In this document: positions 36,641-46,142 of the stretch, one piece after another
How positions within the stretch are numbered: the stretch's first letter is position 1
How the letters are laid out: every line of letters begins with the position of its first letter
Source of the DNA: Lunularia cruciata
Taxonomy: Eukaryota; Streptophyta; Marchantiopsida; Lunulariales; Lunulariaceae
DNA: 64,000 nucleotides
Direction of reading: 5' to 3'
Assembly: GCA_948567375.1 (NCBI GenBank)
Contig: OX419756.1
Location: 38,542,552 to 38,606,551, forward strand
Notes under the pieces: model-generated
The model's input: the letters and a program-made list of their open reading frames with translations, nothing else
Database searches by the model: none
Told to the model about the DNA's origin: nothing
Translations under genes and position numbers: made by a program

Positions 36641-37936
36641 TTGGATACCACACTTATTGCTTGGCAGTATCCAGTAGAGGGGATATGCCTATTGGAGTTG
36701 TTTGGTGGGATCAGCACCAGACTAGCTGCGGTATTACAGGCGGGTATATGAGTACAAATGTACTTGTATGTAGAGAGAGATAAGACTGCTAGGCAAGTCT
36801 CTCTACATCATGTGGCACACTTGGCTTATTGGTATCCGGAGTTATTACCGATGTCAACAGTCAGAGGTTACCAGAAGGCCTTACCAGGAGACATTTCCTT
36901 ACAAGGGGTGCATGACCTAGAGAGACATGGGCCTATTCACTTGGTGATTTCTGGATGGCCATGTCATGGACATACACGTGCGGGCTGCGGTTTGGGTCTT
37001 CAGGATCCTTGTTCTGGTGTGTTTTGGGAGATGTTACGGATACTATGACATCTCCAAGTTCATCAGTCCGTTTCTCCAACTTACCTTTTGGAGAACGTTC
37101 CTTTGAGAGGTGATTCTTGCACTAGAGTGGTGGCGAGTACACATCAGGTCCATTCTTGGATGGGACCTACTGTATTGTTTGATGCAGCCAGAGTGGGATC
37201 ACGGGCTCATCATCTTTGTCTTTGGTGGACGAACCTCTTACCCAGAGAGGTTCTACGGTGTGCTTATGATGGGATTCAACGACTTGACCACATCCTTGTT
37301 GATGATATCTTGGATGTTGGGCATCAGTCTTAGATAGTGGTAGTGGCTGATAGGTCATCTATGGCAGTGGTGAACCTAGTTGGACAGCCTAGAGCCACAT
37401 TTCCCATACTCATGAGTTTCCCAGGCTCACATGCTTTTCAAGAGAGAGGATCTGGACTTGTTTGGGACTCACAATTATAGCAATTGGTGGAGCCCAATGC
37501 TGATGAGAGAGAGTGGGCAATGGGTTTTTGCATCGGTATTACTGCTGTTCCAACAGTGTTAGAGGCATCCAGGCGTCAAGTGTTAGGTCAGGCTATGGAC
37601 CTGAACTGTTTGACATGGATTGTGAGCCTTGGCTTGGCAGAGTAGCGTAGGATGCGCTTGATAGGCATCACCACTTGGACACTTGTGAGCCCTCTGCCTA
37701 TCGAGATGATTCAGGCACATGTTGGGGGTGATGGACCAAGTGGACATGGTATTCTTGGGACACATCCAGTAGCTACTAGGGAGAGTGGTCTACTTGGATT
37801 ACACCCTTGGTCCACATGGGATGCAGCTAGAGGACGTGTGGAGCTTGCAGCCAGAGTGGAGGGAGTTTTTCACATAGAGGTTGGGACCTCTAGTGGTCGG
37901 GAGCATGACACTATTGCTCCCAAGGGTCCAGTGTAG
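36641..37936 (+). pseudogene. C5-cytosine DNA methyltransferase domain inside the retrotransposon polyprotein
   Basis: Motifs appear in canonical order in the same frame as gag and protease. Motif I is LLELFGGISTRLAAVLQAGI (36,684-36,748; SAM binding). Motif IV is LVISGWPCHGHTRAG (about 36,938-36,985) with the Pro-Cys that forms the covalent enzyme-DNA bond. Motif VI is YLLENV (about 37,082-37,099). A motif VIII-like region is VGSRAHHLCLWWTNL (about 37,190-37,235). Motif IX is EREWAMGF (about 37,504-37,530) and motif X is RRQVLGQAMDLNCLTWI (about 37,570-37,620). Non-permuted order and the AH..-W-NL block near motif VIII make it closer to DNMT3 than to permuted plant DRM enzymes (inference). 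The family methylates C5 of cytosine in DNA. At least five stops break it (36,749; 37,046; 37,331; about 37,478; about 37,643), so this copy is inactive. The segment to 37,936 has no recognised domain. Confidence 0.85.
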
Positions 37937-37950
37937 CAGCCAGTCAGTAC

Positions 37951-38642
37951 TATGAGCCGGCTTGTCTCTCACTCAGGATGAACCTCTGATGGCTATTATG
38001 GTAGCGCACCATGGACTAAGAAGGCAAAGAACCCAAACTCCATCATACTCCTCCAAGGCTAACACTCCAAGACTCAAGACATTGCTCACTAGAGAACTCA
38101 ATGAGAGAGAGATAGTTGCAAATGAAAAGATGATGAGTACCTCCTCACCCCTTGTTTATATAGTGGTGAAATAGTTACGTACCAAAGTTGCTAATTACCG
38201 TAGTAACTCAAGTTACTAAACTAAAAGTCAAGTAAAGTCAAAAAGCAGAAAGGAATATCCATTCACATGGGCATATTCCCCTAAGCATGTGATCTTATCT
38301 TGACCCAACCACTTAGTCAAGGATTCCTTCACATGGGCTATCCTTGGACTAAAGAAGAATCCAAAACAAGAAGGTTTGCGGGCCCAAGAGTTCTCAACTC
38401 TTTCCTCAAAGCCAAACACCTAGGAATAATACCAAGTCAACACACTAAAATCCAAAATAGTGGTGCTCATCTTTTCTACTTCCTCTAAAGTAAGGTCCCC
38501 TCTATCTTAGCTATGACTAACTTTAGCTAACCATGACTAATATAGAACCATCCTTTATCTCTATATAAATAATATCTCTTAAGTACTTGTAATACCAAGC
38601 TAAATATCACAATACCACACACATGCACAAATGGGTGTTACA
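37951..38642 (-). mobile_element. Solo LTR of a third family, inserted between methyltransferase and RT (minus strand)
   Basis: Read on the minus strand it starts TGTAACACCCATTTGTGC and ends CAAGCCGGCTCA, about 690 bp. It has a CTATATAAAC TATA box (38,153-38,162) followed by a pyrimidine-rich leader. AGTAC lies on both edges (37,946-37,950 and 38,642-38,646, overlapping the terminal base by one), consistent with a target-site duplication. The same sequence occurs inverted at 45.46-46.14 kb. Confidence 0.85.
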
Positions 38643-39857
38643 GTACGTCTTCCACTCCTACTACAATTACAGAGGATACTTGGGAGCAAGATCTTGGACT
38701 TAAGCTTACTGGAGAGGAAAGGCAGAGGGTTTGGAGGTTCTTGAGGAGTCACACGAGTTGTTTTGCCTTCAAAATGAAGGATTTGGGTGCTTTGAAGGGA
38801 CCTAGTATACGGATTGAGCTGACTAGCGACACACTAGTTTTCCAACGTCCTTATCGATATAGTGATATGGAGAGGACATTGATTCAAAGCCGGAGTAGTG
38901 ACCTTTTTGAGGCTGGTTTGGTGGAGATTTCACATGGAGAGTATGCATTAGTGAGAGTGATGCCAGCCAAGAAGGATATGCATGGCAACTATATAGATAG
39001 GCGGATGTGTGGAGATTATTGTCCTATCAACTGACAGACCAAGTCTGATCAGTATGCCATGCCTACACCATAGGAGATTTTTGATGCGATTGGGCATGCA
39101 AAGATCTTCAGTACTTTGGATCTTTGAGTGGGATATCATCAGTTGCCGATCAGGGAGGAGGATAAGTCCAAGACAACATTTTGGGCTACCCTAGAGGACT
39201 TGGTGTCTAGTAGACCAAGGTGGAGGCTATTGCATGTATTCCTCGGCCTACGGATGTGAGCAAAGTGCGAGCATTCCTTGGGTTGGTGAACTTCTATTGC
39301 CGCTATGTTAGAGGATTTAGTGCCATTGCCAAGGCCTTGACGAAGTTGACCAAGCTTACACAGGAGTGGTGTTGGGGAGATGAGCAAGAGAGAGCTTTTG
39401 TAGAGCTCAAGGAGAGGTTGACATCTGCTCCTATTTTGAGGAGACCGATTAAGGTTGACCATTTCAAGTTCATACTGATTGGAGTATGTTGGGGCTTGGA
39501 GCGGTGCTCACCCAACATGATGATGAGGAGAAGGAGTTTGTGGTGGCCTATGCTAGTTGCTCCACCAATTCAGCGGAGGTGAAGTATAGTTCATATGAGG
39601 ATGAGTGCAGCAGTTTGGGCAATAGCACATTTCCGATGTTACCTATTTGGTAACCCCTTCACTCTCATCATTGATCATCAGCCACTGAAGTGGTTGATGG
39701 AGTCTGACAAGCTTTCAGGGAAGCTTGCATGATGGATGCTGATTTTACAAGAGTATGATTTCATAGTTGTTCACAGACTTGGAGTGGTGAACCGTGATCC
39801 AGATGGGTTGAGTAGAAACTCATGTCCCAACCAGCAGGATGAGATCGGAGCACATTA
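38643..39857 (+). pseudogene. RT and RNase H of the inner element, RT catalytic core deleted
   Basis: The RT start is clear: RVMPAKKDMHGNY, RMCGDYCPIN (the R-x-C-x-DY-R-x-N block) and FSTLDL-VGYHQLPI. At about 39,187-39,213 the sequence jumps from KTTFWA to KVEAIACIPRPTDVSKVRAF, so the palm segment with the F/Y-x-DD box and the following GH-like block is missing. The thumb/connection (FLGLVNFYCRYV, LTSAPIL) is present. RNase H follows in other frames: TDWS, YEDECSS, DHQPLKWLM and NRDPDGLSRN. Stops include CGA/CAG-type TGA and TAG, plus at least one frameshift near 39,590. It cannot polymerise. Confidence 0.85.
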
Positions 39858-41285
39858 GCATGGTGAGATAGATGAGGAGATGGTGCCAGGTTGGCATGCA
39901 TCGGCCTTTCTGTGTATATTTGCAGAGGCTTTGGTGGTATCTCTCTCAGCGCATACAAGAGGAGTTATTGCGGTCACTAATCCAGAGAGTGAAGATATTG
40001 GTATAGTTCAGCAAGACATTCATGATGATGTCTTAGTGATGGACTATCTTTGCACTGGTGTTGTGGATGGCACATTTAGGGCCAAGGAGAGAGACCGTGT
40101 TCTTCAGCAAGCCAGACGGTTCAGATTGGAGGGTAGACACCTTTTGCGTGTATGGGAGGATGGTAGAGTGCGAGTAGTACCACATCCATCCCAGAGACCA
40201 CAGTTGGTCTGTCATGCTCATGAGGAGCTAGGACATTTTGGAGTAAAGCATACGTATAGCTTACTCCAGAGTCATTATTGGTGGCACGGTATGCAGACCA
40301 AGGTATAGTAGTTTGTTGCCAGATGTGTGGTTTGTGACCAAGTTAGAGCATCATTCAATGCTCCTACGCCATAGTTACACCCATTACCTATCATGGGATG
40401 GGTTACCGATGGAGTTTGGCCTTTGCTGGACCTTTACCGCTGACTGTGAGACATCATCAATATATTTTGGTGATGGTGGAGCACTTCTCCAAGTGGATTG
40501 AGTTGGTGGCACTTCTTGACAGGTCTAGTGAAGGGACAACTTACTCGTTCATGGATTGAGTTCTTAGTCATTTTGGTGCACCAGCTGAGGTTTTGACTGA
40601 TCAGGGTATAGAGTTCTTGGGGGAGTTTCAGGTCTTGTGTGACAAGGCTTTGATTGATCATTGTACTACATCTTGAGATCACCCTGAGGCAGATGGCTTA
40701 GCAGAGAGAGTGGTTCAAACGGTGAAGAGAGGATTGCGAAAGTATGGTTTGCAGAGAGGCCACTTGGGAGATTGGGACCTCCAGTTACCTTGGTTGGCCA
40801 TGGGCTATCGGTTCAGCCGGAAAGCCTCCTTAGCATCCTTCTCTCCATACTTTCTACCCTATGGATGAGATCTAGATTTACATGTAGCTATTTGTCAAGA
40901 TGCTATTGTAGTTTTGGACTTGGATGACCCTGATGTATGGATGAGCGCATGTTCTCAGCGAGCAAAGATCTTTCGGAGAGTGATGCCAATGGCCTTTGAG
41001 AACTTGGCGATTGCTCAACATAGAGATACTTTACGCCATGCTATCATTTGAGGAGGAGGTTATAGACTCTTGATCCATTGATTTGATCTAGGCGATTATG
41101 TATATCTACAGTAGACAACACCGACGACACTTGATGTTTCTACAAGCCGCACTATCTTAAGAGTGCGCGAGGTTTTGCCATCTGGAGTCCTTGTGTTAGA
41201 AGGACATGATGATGTTGTTTGGAAGGATCATGTGCGCAATTGTGCGCCATGCCACCTCCCAAACATTGATGGTACTATGGACCCA
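39858..41285 (+). pseudogene. Integrase of the inner element
   Basis: The HHCC zinc domain is visible as HAHEELGHFGVKHTYSLLQ (about 40,212-40,270), then RCVVCDQ after two TAG codons at 40,306-40,311. The core, in another frame, has FAGPLPLTVRHH near 40,420-40,450, VLTDQGIEFLGEF (about 40,592-40,630) and EADGLAERVVQ (about 40,686-40,720). The second Asp and the Glu are 35 residues apart, as in DD35E enzymes. At the first Asp position (usually D-x-x-G-P) this copy reads Ala. It carries several stops and frameshifts. The C-terminal SH3-like part (FDLGDYVYLQ) follows and runs in frame into the PHD-like finger. Confidence 0.8.
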
Positions 41286-41456
41286 AGCTTGGCACTTGTA
41301 CGTGAAGGCTTGAGGTGTATGTTATGTGGCTCTTCTGGTGGAGCTGCTACTATGTTAGTGCGGGATAGCTATTCGAGAGGATGGCATATGGCATGTATGA
41401 CTCCTTCCTTCACGGTGGTTCCTCAAGGACAGTGGTTATGTCCTAGATGTACTTGA
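41163..41456 (+). CDS. C-terminal end of the inner polyprotein with a PHD-like zinc finger (open piece)
   Basis: An open stretch that continues the integrase C-terminus (REVLPSGVLVLEGHDDVVW) and ends at TGA 41,454-41,456. The last 50 residues have CMLC, then GWHMAC, then GQWLCPRC. That is Cys-x2-Cys, His-x2-Cys and a final Cys-x2-Cys preceded by the Trp typical of PHD fingers. The middle Cys pair of a full C4HC3 finger is missing: VRDSYSRGWH stands where a C-x-x-C before GWH is expected. An additional CAPC lies upstream at about 41,242. PHD fingers usually bind histone H3 tails. In chromoviruses this position is often taken by a chromodomain, so a targeting role is a reasonable inference. This is not a separate gene. 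Confidence 0.75.
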   Translation: MREVLPSGVLVLEGHDDVVWKDHVRNCAPCHLPNIDGTMDPSLALVREGLRCMLCGSSGGAATMLVRDSYSRGWHMACMTPSFTVVPQGQWLCPRCT

Positions 41457-41610
41457 CCTATAGCTAGTTCATTCTTTATATGGTATAGATTGCAGAAAAG
41501 CAACTAACGATGGGGCTCTATAGCACCCGGCCTCCTGATCTTTGCCCATTAGAGTGTATACCATATACTTAGAGTAAATGGCTATCTGGAGTTAGAGGGA
41601 CCTAATCGCC

Positions 41611-41625
41611 AACTAGGGGGGCGAT
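41611..41625 (+). other. Polypurine tract of the inner element
   Basis: AACTAGGGGGGCGAT lies immediately before TGTGGCACTTTAG. A G-run followed by TG is the usual plus-strand primer and LTR start, which places the LTR start at 41,626 (segment A). Confidence 0.7.
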
Positions 41626-42304
41626 TGTGGCACTTTAGAGTCTATGTATGACTTATGTGTGAGTTGTGCTTCTATAGTGTATGCTATTGACAACAATGTA
41701 TGTTGTGTAACGATGTATATACGCATGAAAGTTGTCACACCATTTGTAGTGCCGCATCTAGATGCTCGGACACTGGAGTTCCAATGATAGTAGTTAGAGT
41801 TCTTTCAGTAGTTTCTCAAAGACTACTTTCTGACGGTTAGATTTCATGTTCGGGGTACTGACTTCACGGTGGGGCCCACCGTCATTTTGCATTGTTTGCA
41901 CCATCGAGTGTGCCCTCAGCGAGACCGTTAGGGTTTCAAAGCTAGCTCGAGTCCAAGGGGTATAGTTTCAAAGTGAGCTCTAGAGAGCTCACTTCTCTGA
42001 TGTTGAGCCTTCGAGTTCCTGGCTATGGTGGACAGAGGCCGGCGAGCGTCACCTGGATTCTCTATGCTTGAGTGGGTGTGGCTTGACTGTAATTAGTGCC
42101 CAATTGTTGGCAGTTTATAGAGTGACAGATCAAGTATTGATCTGAGTTGAGTTGAGTTGAGAGTGGTAAGCAATCTGATTATTGTGGCACTTTAGAGTCT
42201 ATGTATGACTTATGTGTGAGTTGTGCTTCTATAGTGTATGATATTGACAGCGATGTATGTTGTGTAGCGATGTATGTTGTGTAGCGATGTATATACGCAC
42301 GACA
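41626..42304 (+). repeat. Right end of the inner element: LTR segments A-B followed by a second A
   Basis: Segment A (41,626-41,728) begins TGTGGCACTTTAGAG. Segment B (41,733-42,181) begins TGTCACACC and matches the left LTR. A second copy A' (42,183-42,302) then begins TTGTGGCACTTTAGAG. A' has one extra 17-bp GCGATGTATGTTGTGTA unit relative to A. The B/A' junction (CTGATTA|TTGTGGCAC) looks like an LTR end joined head-to-tail to an LTR start, with the terminal CA missing. The insert ends GACA, followed by TAAT. Confidence 0.8.
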
Positions 42305-42806
42305 TAATTGCTTGACTAGGGAAGTGCTTTGGAGATTGGATGGGATGGATGCACCAGGAGGACAAATTCCCACACCTAGCTTCCCATTCTTGAGTCCATT
42401 CCACATCAAGATTATGTACATCTAGCGTGAGCAAATGAGAGTATCACTAGTTTATCACTTTGGAGCAAAATTCATAGATATAGTGATGAACTCACCAAAC
42501 CTAGTGATTCTACATGTGGTGGTATACAAAATAGAGTGGGATTTGACAATCTACCTTCTATTATGATATTATAGATGTGAATGTCCCAAACCCTCTCCAT
42601 TTCAACACTTAGTAGAAATTTGTTATGAAGTGAGACCAAAAGTAATGTTTAGAGATTTCTTGGTTTGAAATTTTGGTGAGGAGTATTATCAACAAGTGAT
42701 AGCTTCTAAGGTCCCAATGGTAGTCTTGGTAGTTTGTGTGCCCTCCAAAGTGATCATATTAAGTCTCTATTGAAGTAGATAGTAACAATTGAGTGTTATA
42801 GGAACC
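42305..42806 (+). other. Leader of the outer chromovirus, resumed after the insertion
   Basis: Non-coding internal sequence between the right boundary of the inner element and the gag start at ATG 42,807. Confidence 0.5.
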
Positions 42807-43870
42807 ATGGATCCATATTTGCAAGAGTGGGTGCAAGGAATGCATTGGATGTTGTATAAATTTTGAGAGATTAAGATGACCATGGAGGCATTACAAATTC
42901 AAGTGCAGATCCTCAAGAATGATCAAGCAATGCAAGAAGAAGAGTTGTCTTTAAACCCAATACTTACAACTGAAGTACTTGGATAGGCACCCGTGCCTGC
43001 AAACCCAATCAACGATGAAGCCACATTGCTACTCTGGATGAAGAACACTTGCAACATTGAGCCTTATAAGGGGCAATGTACAATGCGAGTATTGGAAAAT
43101 TGGATCTCAAGAATGAATTGATATTTCAGATTGCTCTCAACAAAGATCACTCAGCATGCTACAGGCATATTTTCATGTGGGTACTTGACCAATAAAGCCC
43201 TCAAATGGTACAATGCTTGGGAACAATCCATGTTGGAAAAGGGAAGGGAGGTAAAGAGGAAAGCAATGCAAGAAGGATTGTTGAAGAATTTCCAATGGGT
43301 GGATTCCATGTTGATGGCCCGGATCTGACTATGGAGATTGAAGCAAAAGAACAATGTACAAGAGTATGTGGAGGCATTTTTTGATCTACAAGTTGCAATA
43401 ACCGACATGAGTCCAGTAGAGGCTCTTGAAAATTTCAAATGAGTGTTGAAGGAGTGGATTTGTCAAGAAGTCATGGTGCAAAATCCTTGCATGATATTTG
43501 AAGCCATTGTTAGTGCGTAGAGAATAATAGGGGCATTGGGTGGAGGTGAAGGAGTAGTTCCACCTCAACATTATCGGGCAGAAATGCCACACATAGGTGG
43601 ACCAGTCCCGATAGAACTAGGCAACCTTTGGTTTTTAGATTGAGGAGCACAATTGCTTCAAGTAGAGGATGGACAAATAAAAGAATGGAGAGATAGAGTC
43701 CCACAAGGAGAAGGAACTTGAGGAGAACAACAACATTGTTACAATTGTGGCCGTATTGTGAACATATATACCAACTATCATGCTCATCTCCCTAGAGACC
43801 ATCGGCCTTCATATAGGTGATCTTTGAACAACATGGAGAGACGCACTTAAGAGGAGATGGAAATCACTTT
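42807..43870 (+). pseudogene. gag of the outer chromovirus
   Basis: Starts MDPYLQEWVQG and shows Ty3 capsid-type sequence: WMKNTCNIEPYKGQ, YLTNKALKWYNAWEQ and VQEYVEAFFDLQVAITDMS. A decayed zinc knuckle, CYNCGRIVN, lies near 43,739. At least ten stops interrupt it. Its capsid sequence differs from that of the inner element, so the two belong to different lineages. Confidence 0.75.
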
Positions 43871-45440
43871 GGAAAACAAAGATTGTTAGTAAATGTACTT
43901 CATGGACTTATTGGCTCAATAAGGAAGCAAAGAAGCAAAGTAAGGAAGAAGATGAGAACCTAAAGGTCTCAAAAGGCAACCTCACAATTGATTGTTGTGA
44001 ATGGAGTCCTAAAAGGTAATCAAGTAAGAGTATTAATAGATCCGGGAGCAACAAAGAATTATCTCGTTCTATTGCAATAAGATTGGGAATGGATTATCAT
44101 ATGGGGCTCATGTCTTGTTTGTGAAGAAGAAGGAAGGTACAATACACATGTGCATTGACTATCGGGGTCTCAATCAGCAAAAAGTGAAGAACAAATACCC
44201 CTACCTTGCATGGATGACTTGTTTGATGAACTCCATGGAGCAAGATACTTCACCAATTTGGACTTGTGGAGCGGTTACAATCAAATCTGAATTGTAGAGG
44301 AGGATGTGTACAAAACTGCCTTTTGAACCAAGTATGGCCACTTTGAGTATCTCGTGATGTCTTTTGGCCTCACCAATGCACCTGCCACTTTCATGAGTCT
44401 AATGAATGACATATTTTGTCAATACGTGGAGAAGTATGCTATCATCTTCTTGGACGACATTTTAGTATACAATAGCACGATGACATAACACAAACAACAT
44501 CTACGAGAAGTCTTGTAGATTCTAAGATAGAATCGATTGTATGCCAAAATCTCAAAGTGCAAGTTTGGCAAGTCCAAAGAAGACTACTTGGGGCATAGAG
44601 TAAGTGTAGAGGGTATTCAAGTATTGACAGATAAAATAGAGGTCATCCAAAAATGGAGTGCCCCTGAAGATCAGAGTCAAATCAAGAGCTTCTTGGGATT
44701 GCCAGGATTCTATTGTTGATTTATCAAGGACTTATCCAAAGTTGCATAGCCTTTAATGACACTACTTGGAAAGGGGAAGAAGTGGACGTGGGGAATCGCA
44801 CAAGAGTTGGCCTTTCAAGAATTGAAAGCCACTTTGCTACATGCACCAATTGTGAAGTGGTATGACCCAAAAAGTCCAATCAAGTTGGCTACAATTGCAT
44901 CAAGTATAGCAAAAAGAGCAGTCTTACAACAAGAGTGGCATGATGGATGACATCTAATTGCATATTTCTCTTGAAAAATGTTACTAGCAGAATGCAAACT
45001 TTCATATCATAGAACAAGAAGAGTTGTATATTGTTTTTGCAACCAAGCATTAGAAGCATTATGTGGGCGAGAAGGCATTTGTAGTAGGGACAGACCACAA
45101 ACTTCTAGTCTACCTTGAGATACATAAAGAACTATCTCATTGCCAAATTTGATGGGTAGAGTGGCAACAATGCTTCAACATGACAATCACCTACGTGAAA
45201 GGTAAGAAGCAACTTGGATATGCATTTTCTTGTATGCCGATGGTAAACAATTTGGTGACAAAGGTTAAGATTAACCCTGCATTATGGCCAGAGATTTTGG
45301 CTACTACAAAAATTGATCCACAAATTGTAGGAGCGCAATCATCCAAAGGTGTTGCTAGCACCCAAGGACTCACTTTTTGTGATGGTAGATTCTAGATCCT
45401 AAATGTCCTAGAATTACACAGCACCATTCTAGCAAAATGT
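43871..45440 (+). pseudogene. Protease-RT-RNase H of the outer chromovirus
   Basis: The protease trace is [11 protein letters not shown] (about 44,026-44,058), where the active-site D-S/T-G reads D-P-G. A deletion then removes most of the protease-RT linker. RT blocks follow: [41 protein letters not shown] and the intact FLDDILVY box (about 44,450-44,475). Next come YLGHRVSVEGI, FLGLPGFYC and WTWGIAQELAF. RNase H traces include a GTDHKLLVYL block near 45,085. The reading frame shifts at about 44,205 and stops are frequent. Unlike the inner element, the catalytic YxDD-type box survives. Confidence 0.85.
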
Positions 45441-45461
45441 CATGATTCGGCCATTGTAGGG

Positions 45462-46142
45462 TTATACCACCCATTTGTGCATGTATGTAGTATTGTGATA
45501 TTTAGTTTGGTATTACTAGTTTTTGAGAGATATAAAGATAAAGGACGGTTCTACATTAGTCATGATTAGCTAAATTTAGTCATAACTAAGATAGAGGGGA
45601 CCTTACTTTAGAAGAAGTGGAAAAGATGAGAACCACTATTTTGGATTCTAATGTGGTGACTTGGTATTATTCCTAGGTTTTTGGCTTTGAGGAAAGAGTT
45701 AAAAACTCTTGGGCCCGCAAGCCTTTTTTTTGGGATTCTTCTATAGTCCAAGGATAGCCCATGTGAAGGAATCCTTGACTTAGTGGTTGGGTCAAGATAA
45801 TATCACATGCTTAATGGAATATGCCCATGTGGATGGATATTCCTTTATACTTTCTGACTTTACTTGACTTTTAGCCTAGTCATTTGAGTTAGTACAGTAA
45901 TTAGTAACTTTGGTGCAGAACTATTTCAAAAGTATATAAACTAGGGATGAGGAGGTACTTATCATCCTTTCATTTGCAACTTTCTCTCTCTCATTGAGTT
46001 CTCTAGTGAGCAATGCCTTGAGTCTTGGAGTGTTAGCCTTGGAGGAGTATGATGCAGTTGGGATTCTTTGCCTTCTTAGTCCATGGTGCGCTACCATAAT
46101 AGCCATCATAGGTTCATCTTGAGTGAGAGACATGCCGGCTCA
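45462..46142 (+). mobile_element. Solo LTR of the third family inside the outer integrase (plus strand)
   Basis: Inverted relative to the copy at 37,951-38,642 and similar along its whole length. Its TATA box is AGTATATAAAC at 45,931-45,941, followed by the same pyrimidine-rich leader and the end GCCGGCTCA. Flanking integrase codons (HDSAIVG on the left, HVEVDKTLDAL on the right) become continuous when the ~680 bp are removed, which shows the insertion point. The target-site duplication is no longer clear, so it looks older than the other copy. Confidence 0.82.

Larger units (their letters stand above)
31850..42304 (+). mobile_element. Nested Ty3/gypsy retrotransposon carrying a DNA methyltransferase and a PHD-like finger
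   Basis: Order: LTR segment B (31,850-32,307), long leader with repeats, gag (33,902-35,482), protease (DSGA near 35,960), C5-DNA methyltransferase (about 36,660-37,640), RT/RNase H (38.65-39.86 kb), integrase (39.88-41.29 kb), PHD-like finger (to 41,456), PPT, then LTR segments A-B-A' (41,626-42,304). The insert is bounded by TG...CA and flanked by TAAT on both sides (31,846-31,849 and 42,305-42,308). It sits inside the leader of the outer chromovirus. The frame is broken mainly by in-frame stops, and the RT has an internal deletion, so it cannot move by itself. Confidence 0.88.

Noticed and set aside
41163-41456. A stand-alone PHD-finger gene
   Set aside because: The frame continues directly from the integrase C-terminal region and ends before the retrotransposon PPT, so it is part of the polyprotein.
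31850-42181. A simple element with B alone as its LTR, ending at 42,181
   Set aside because: The right B lacks the terminal CA and is followed by a copy of segment A, not by a target-site duplication. TAAT and TG...CA instead support an end at 42,304.
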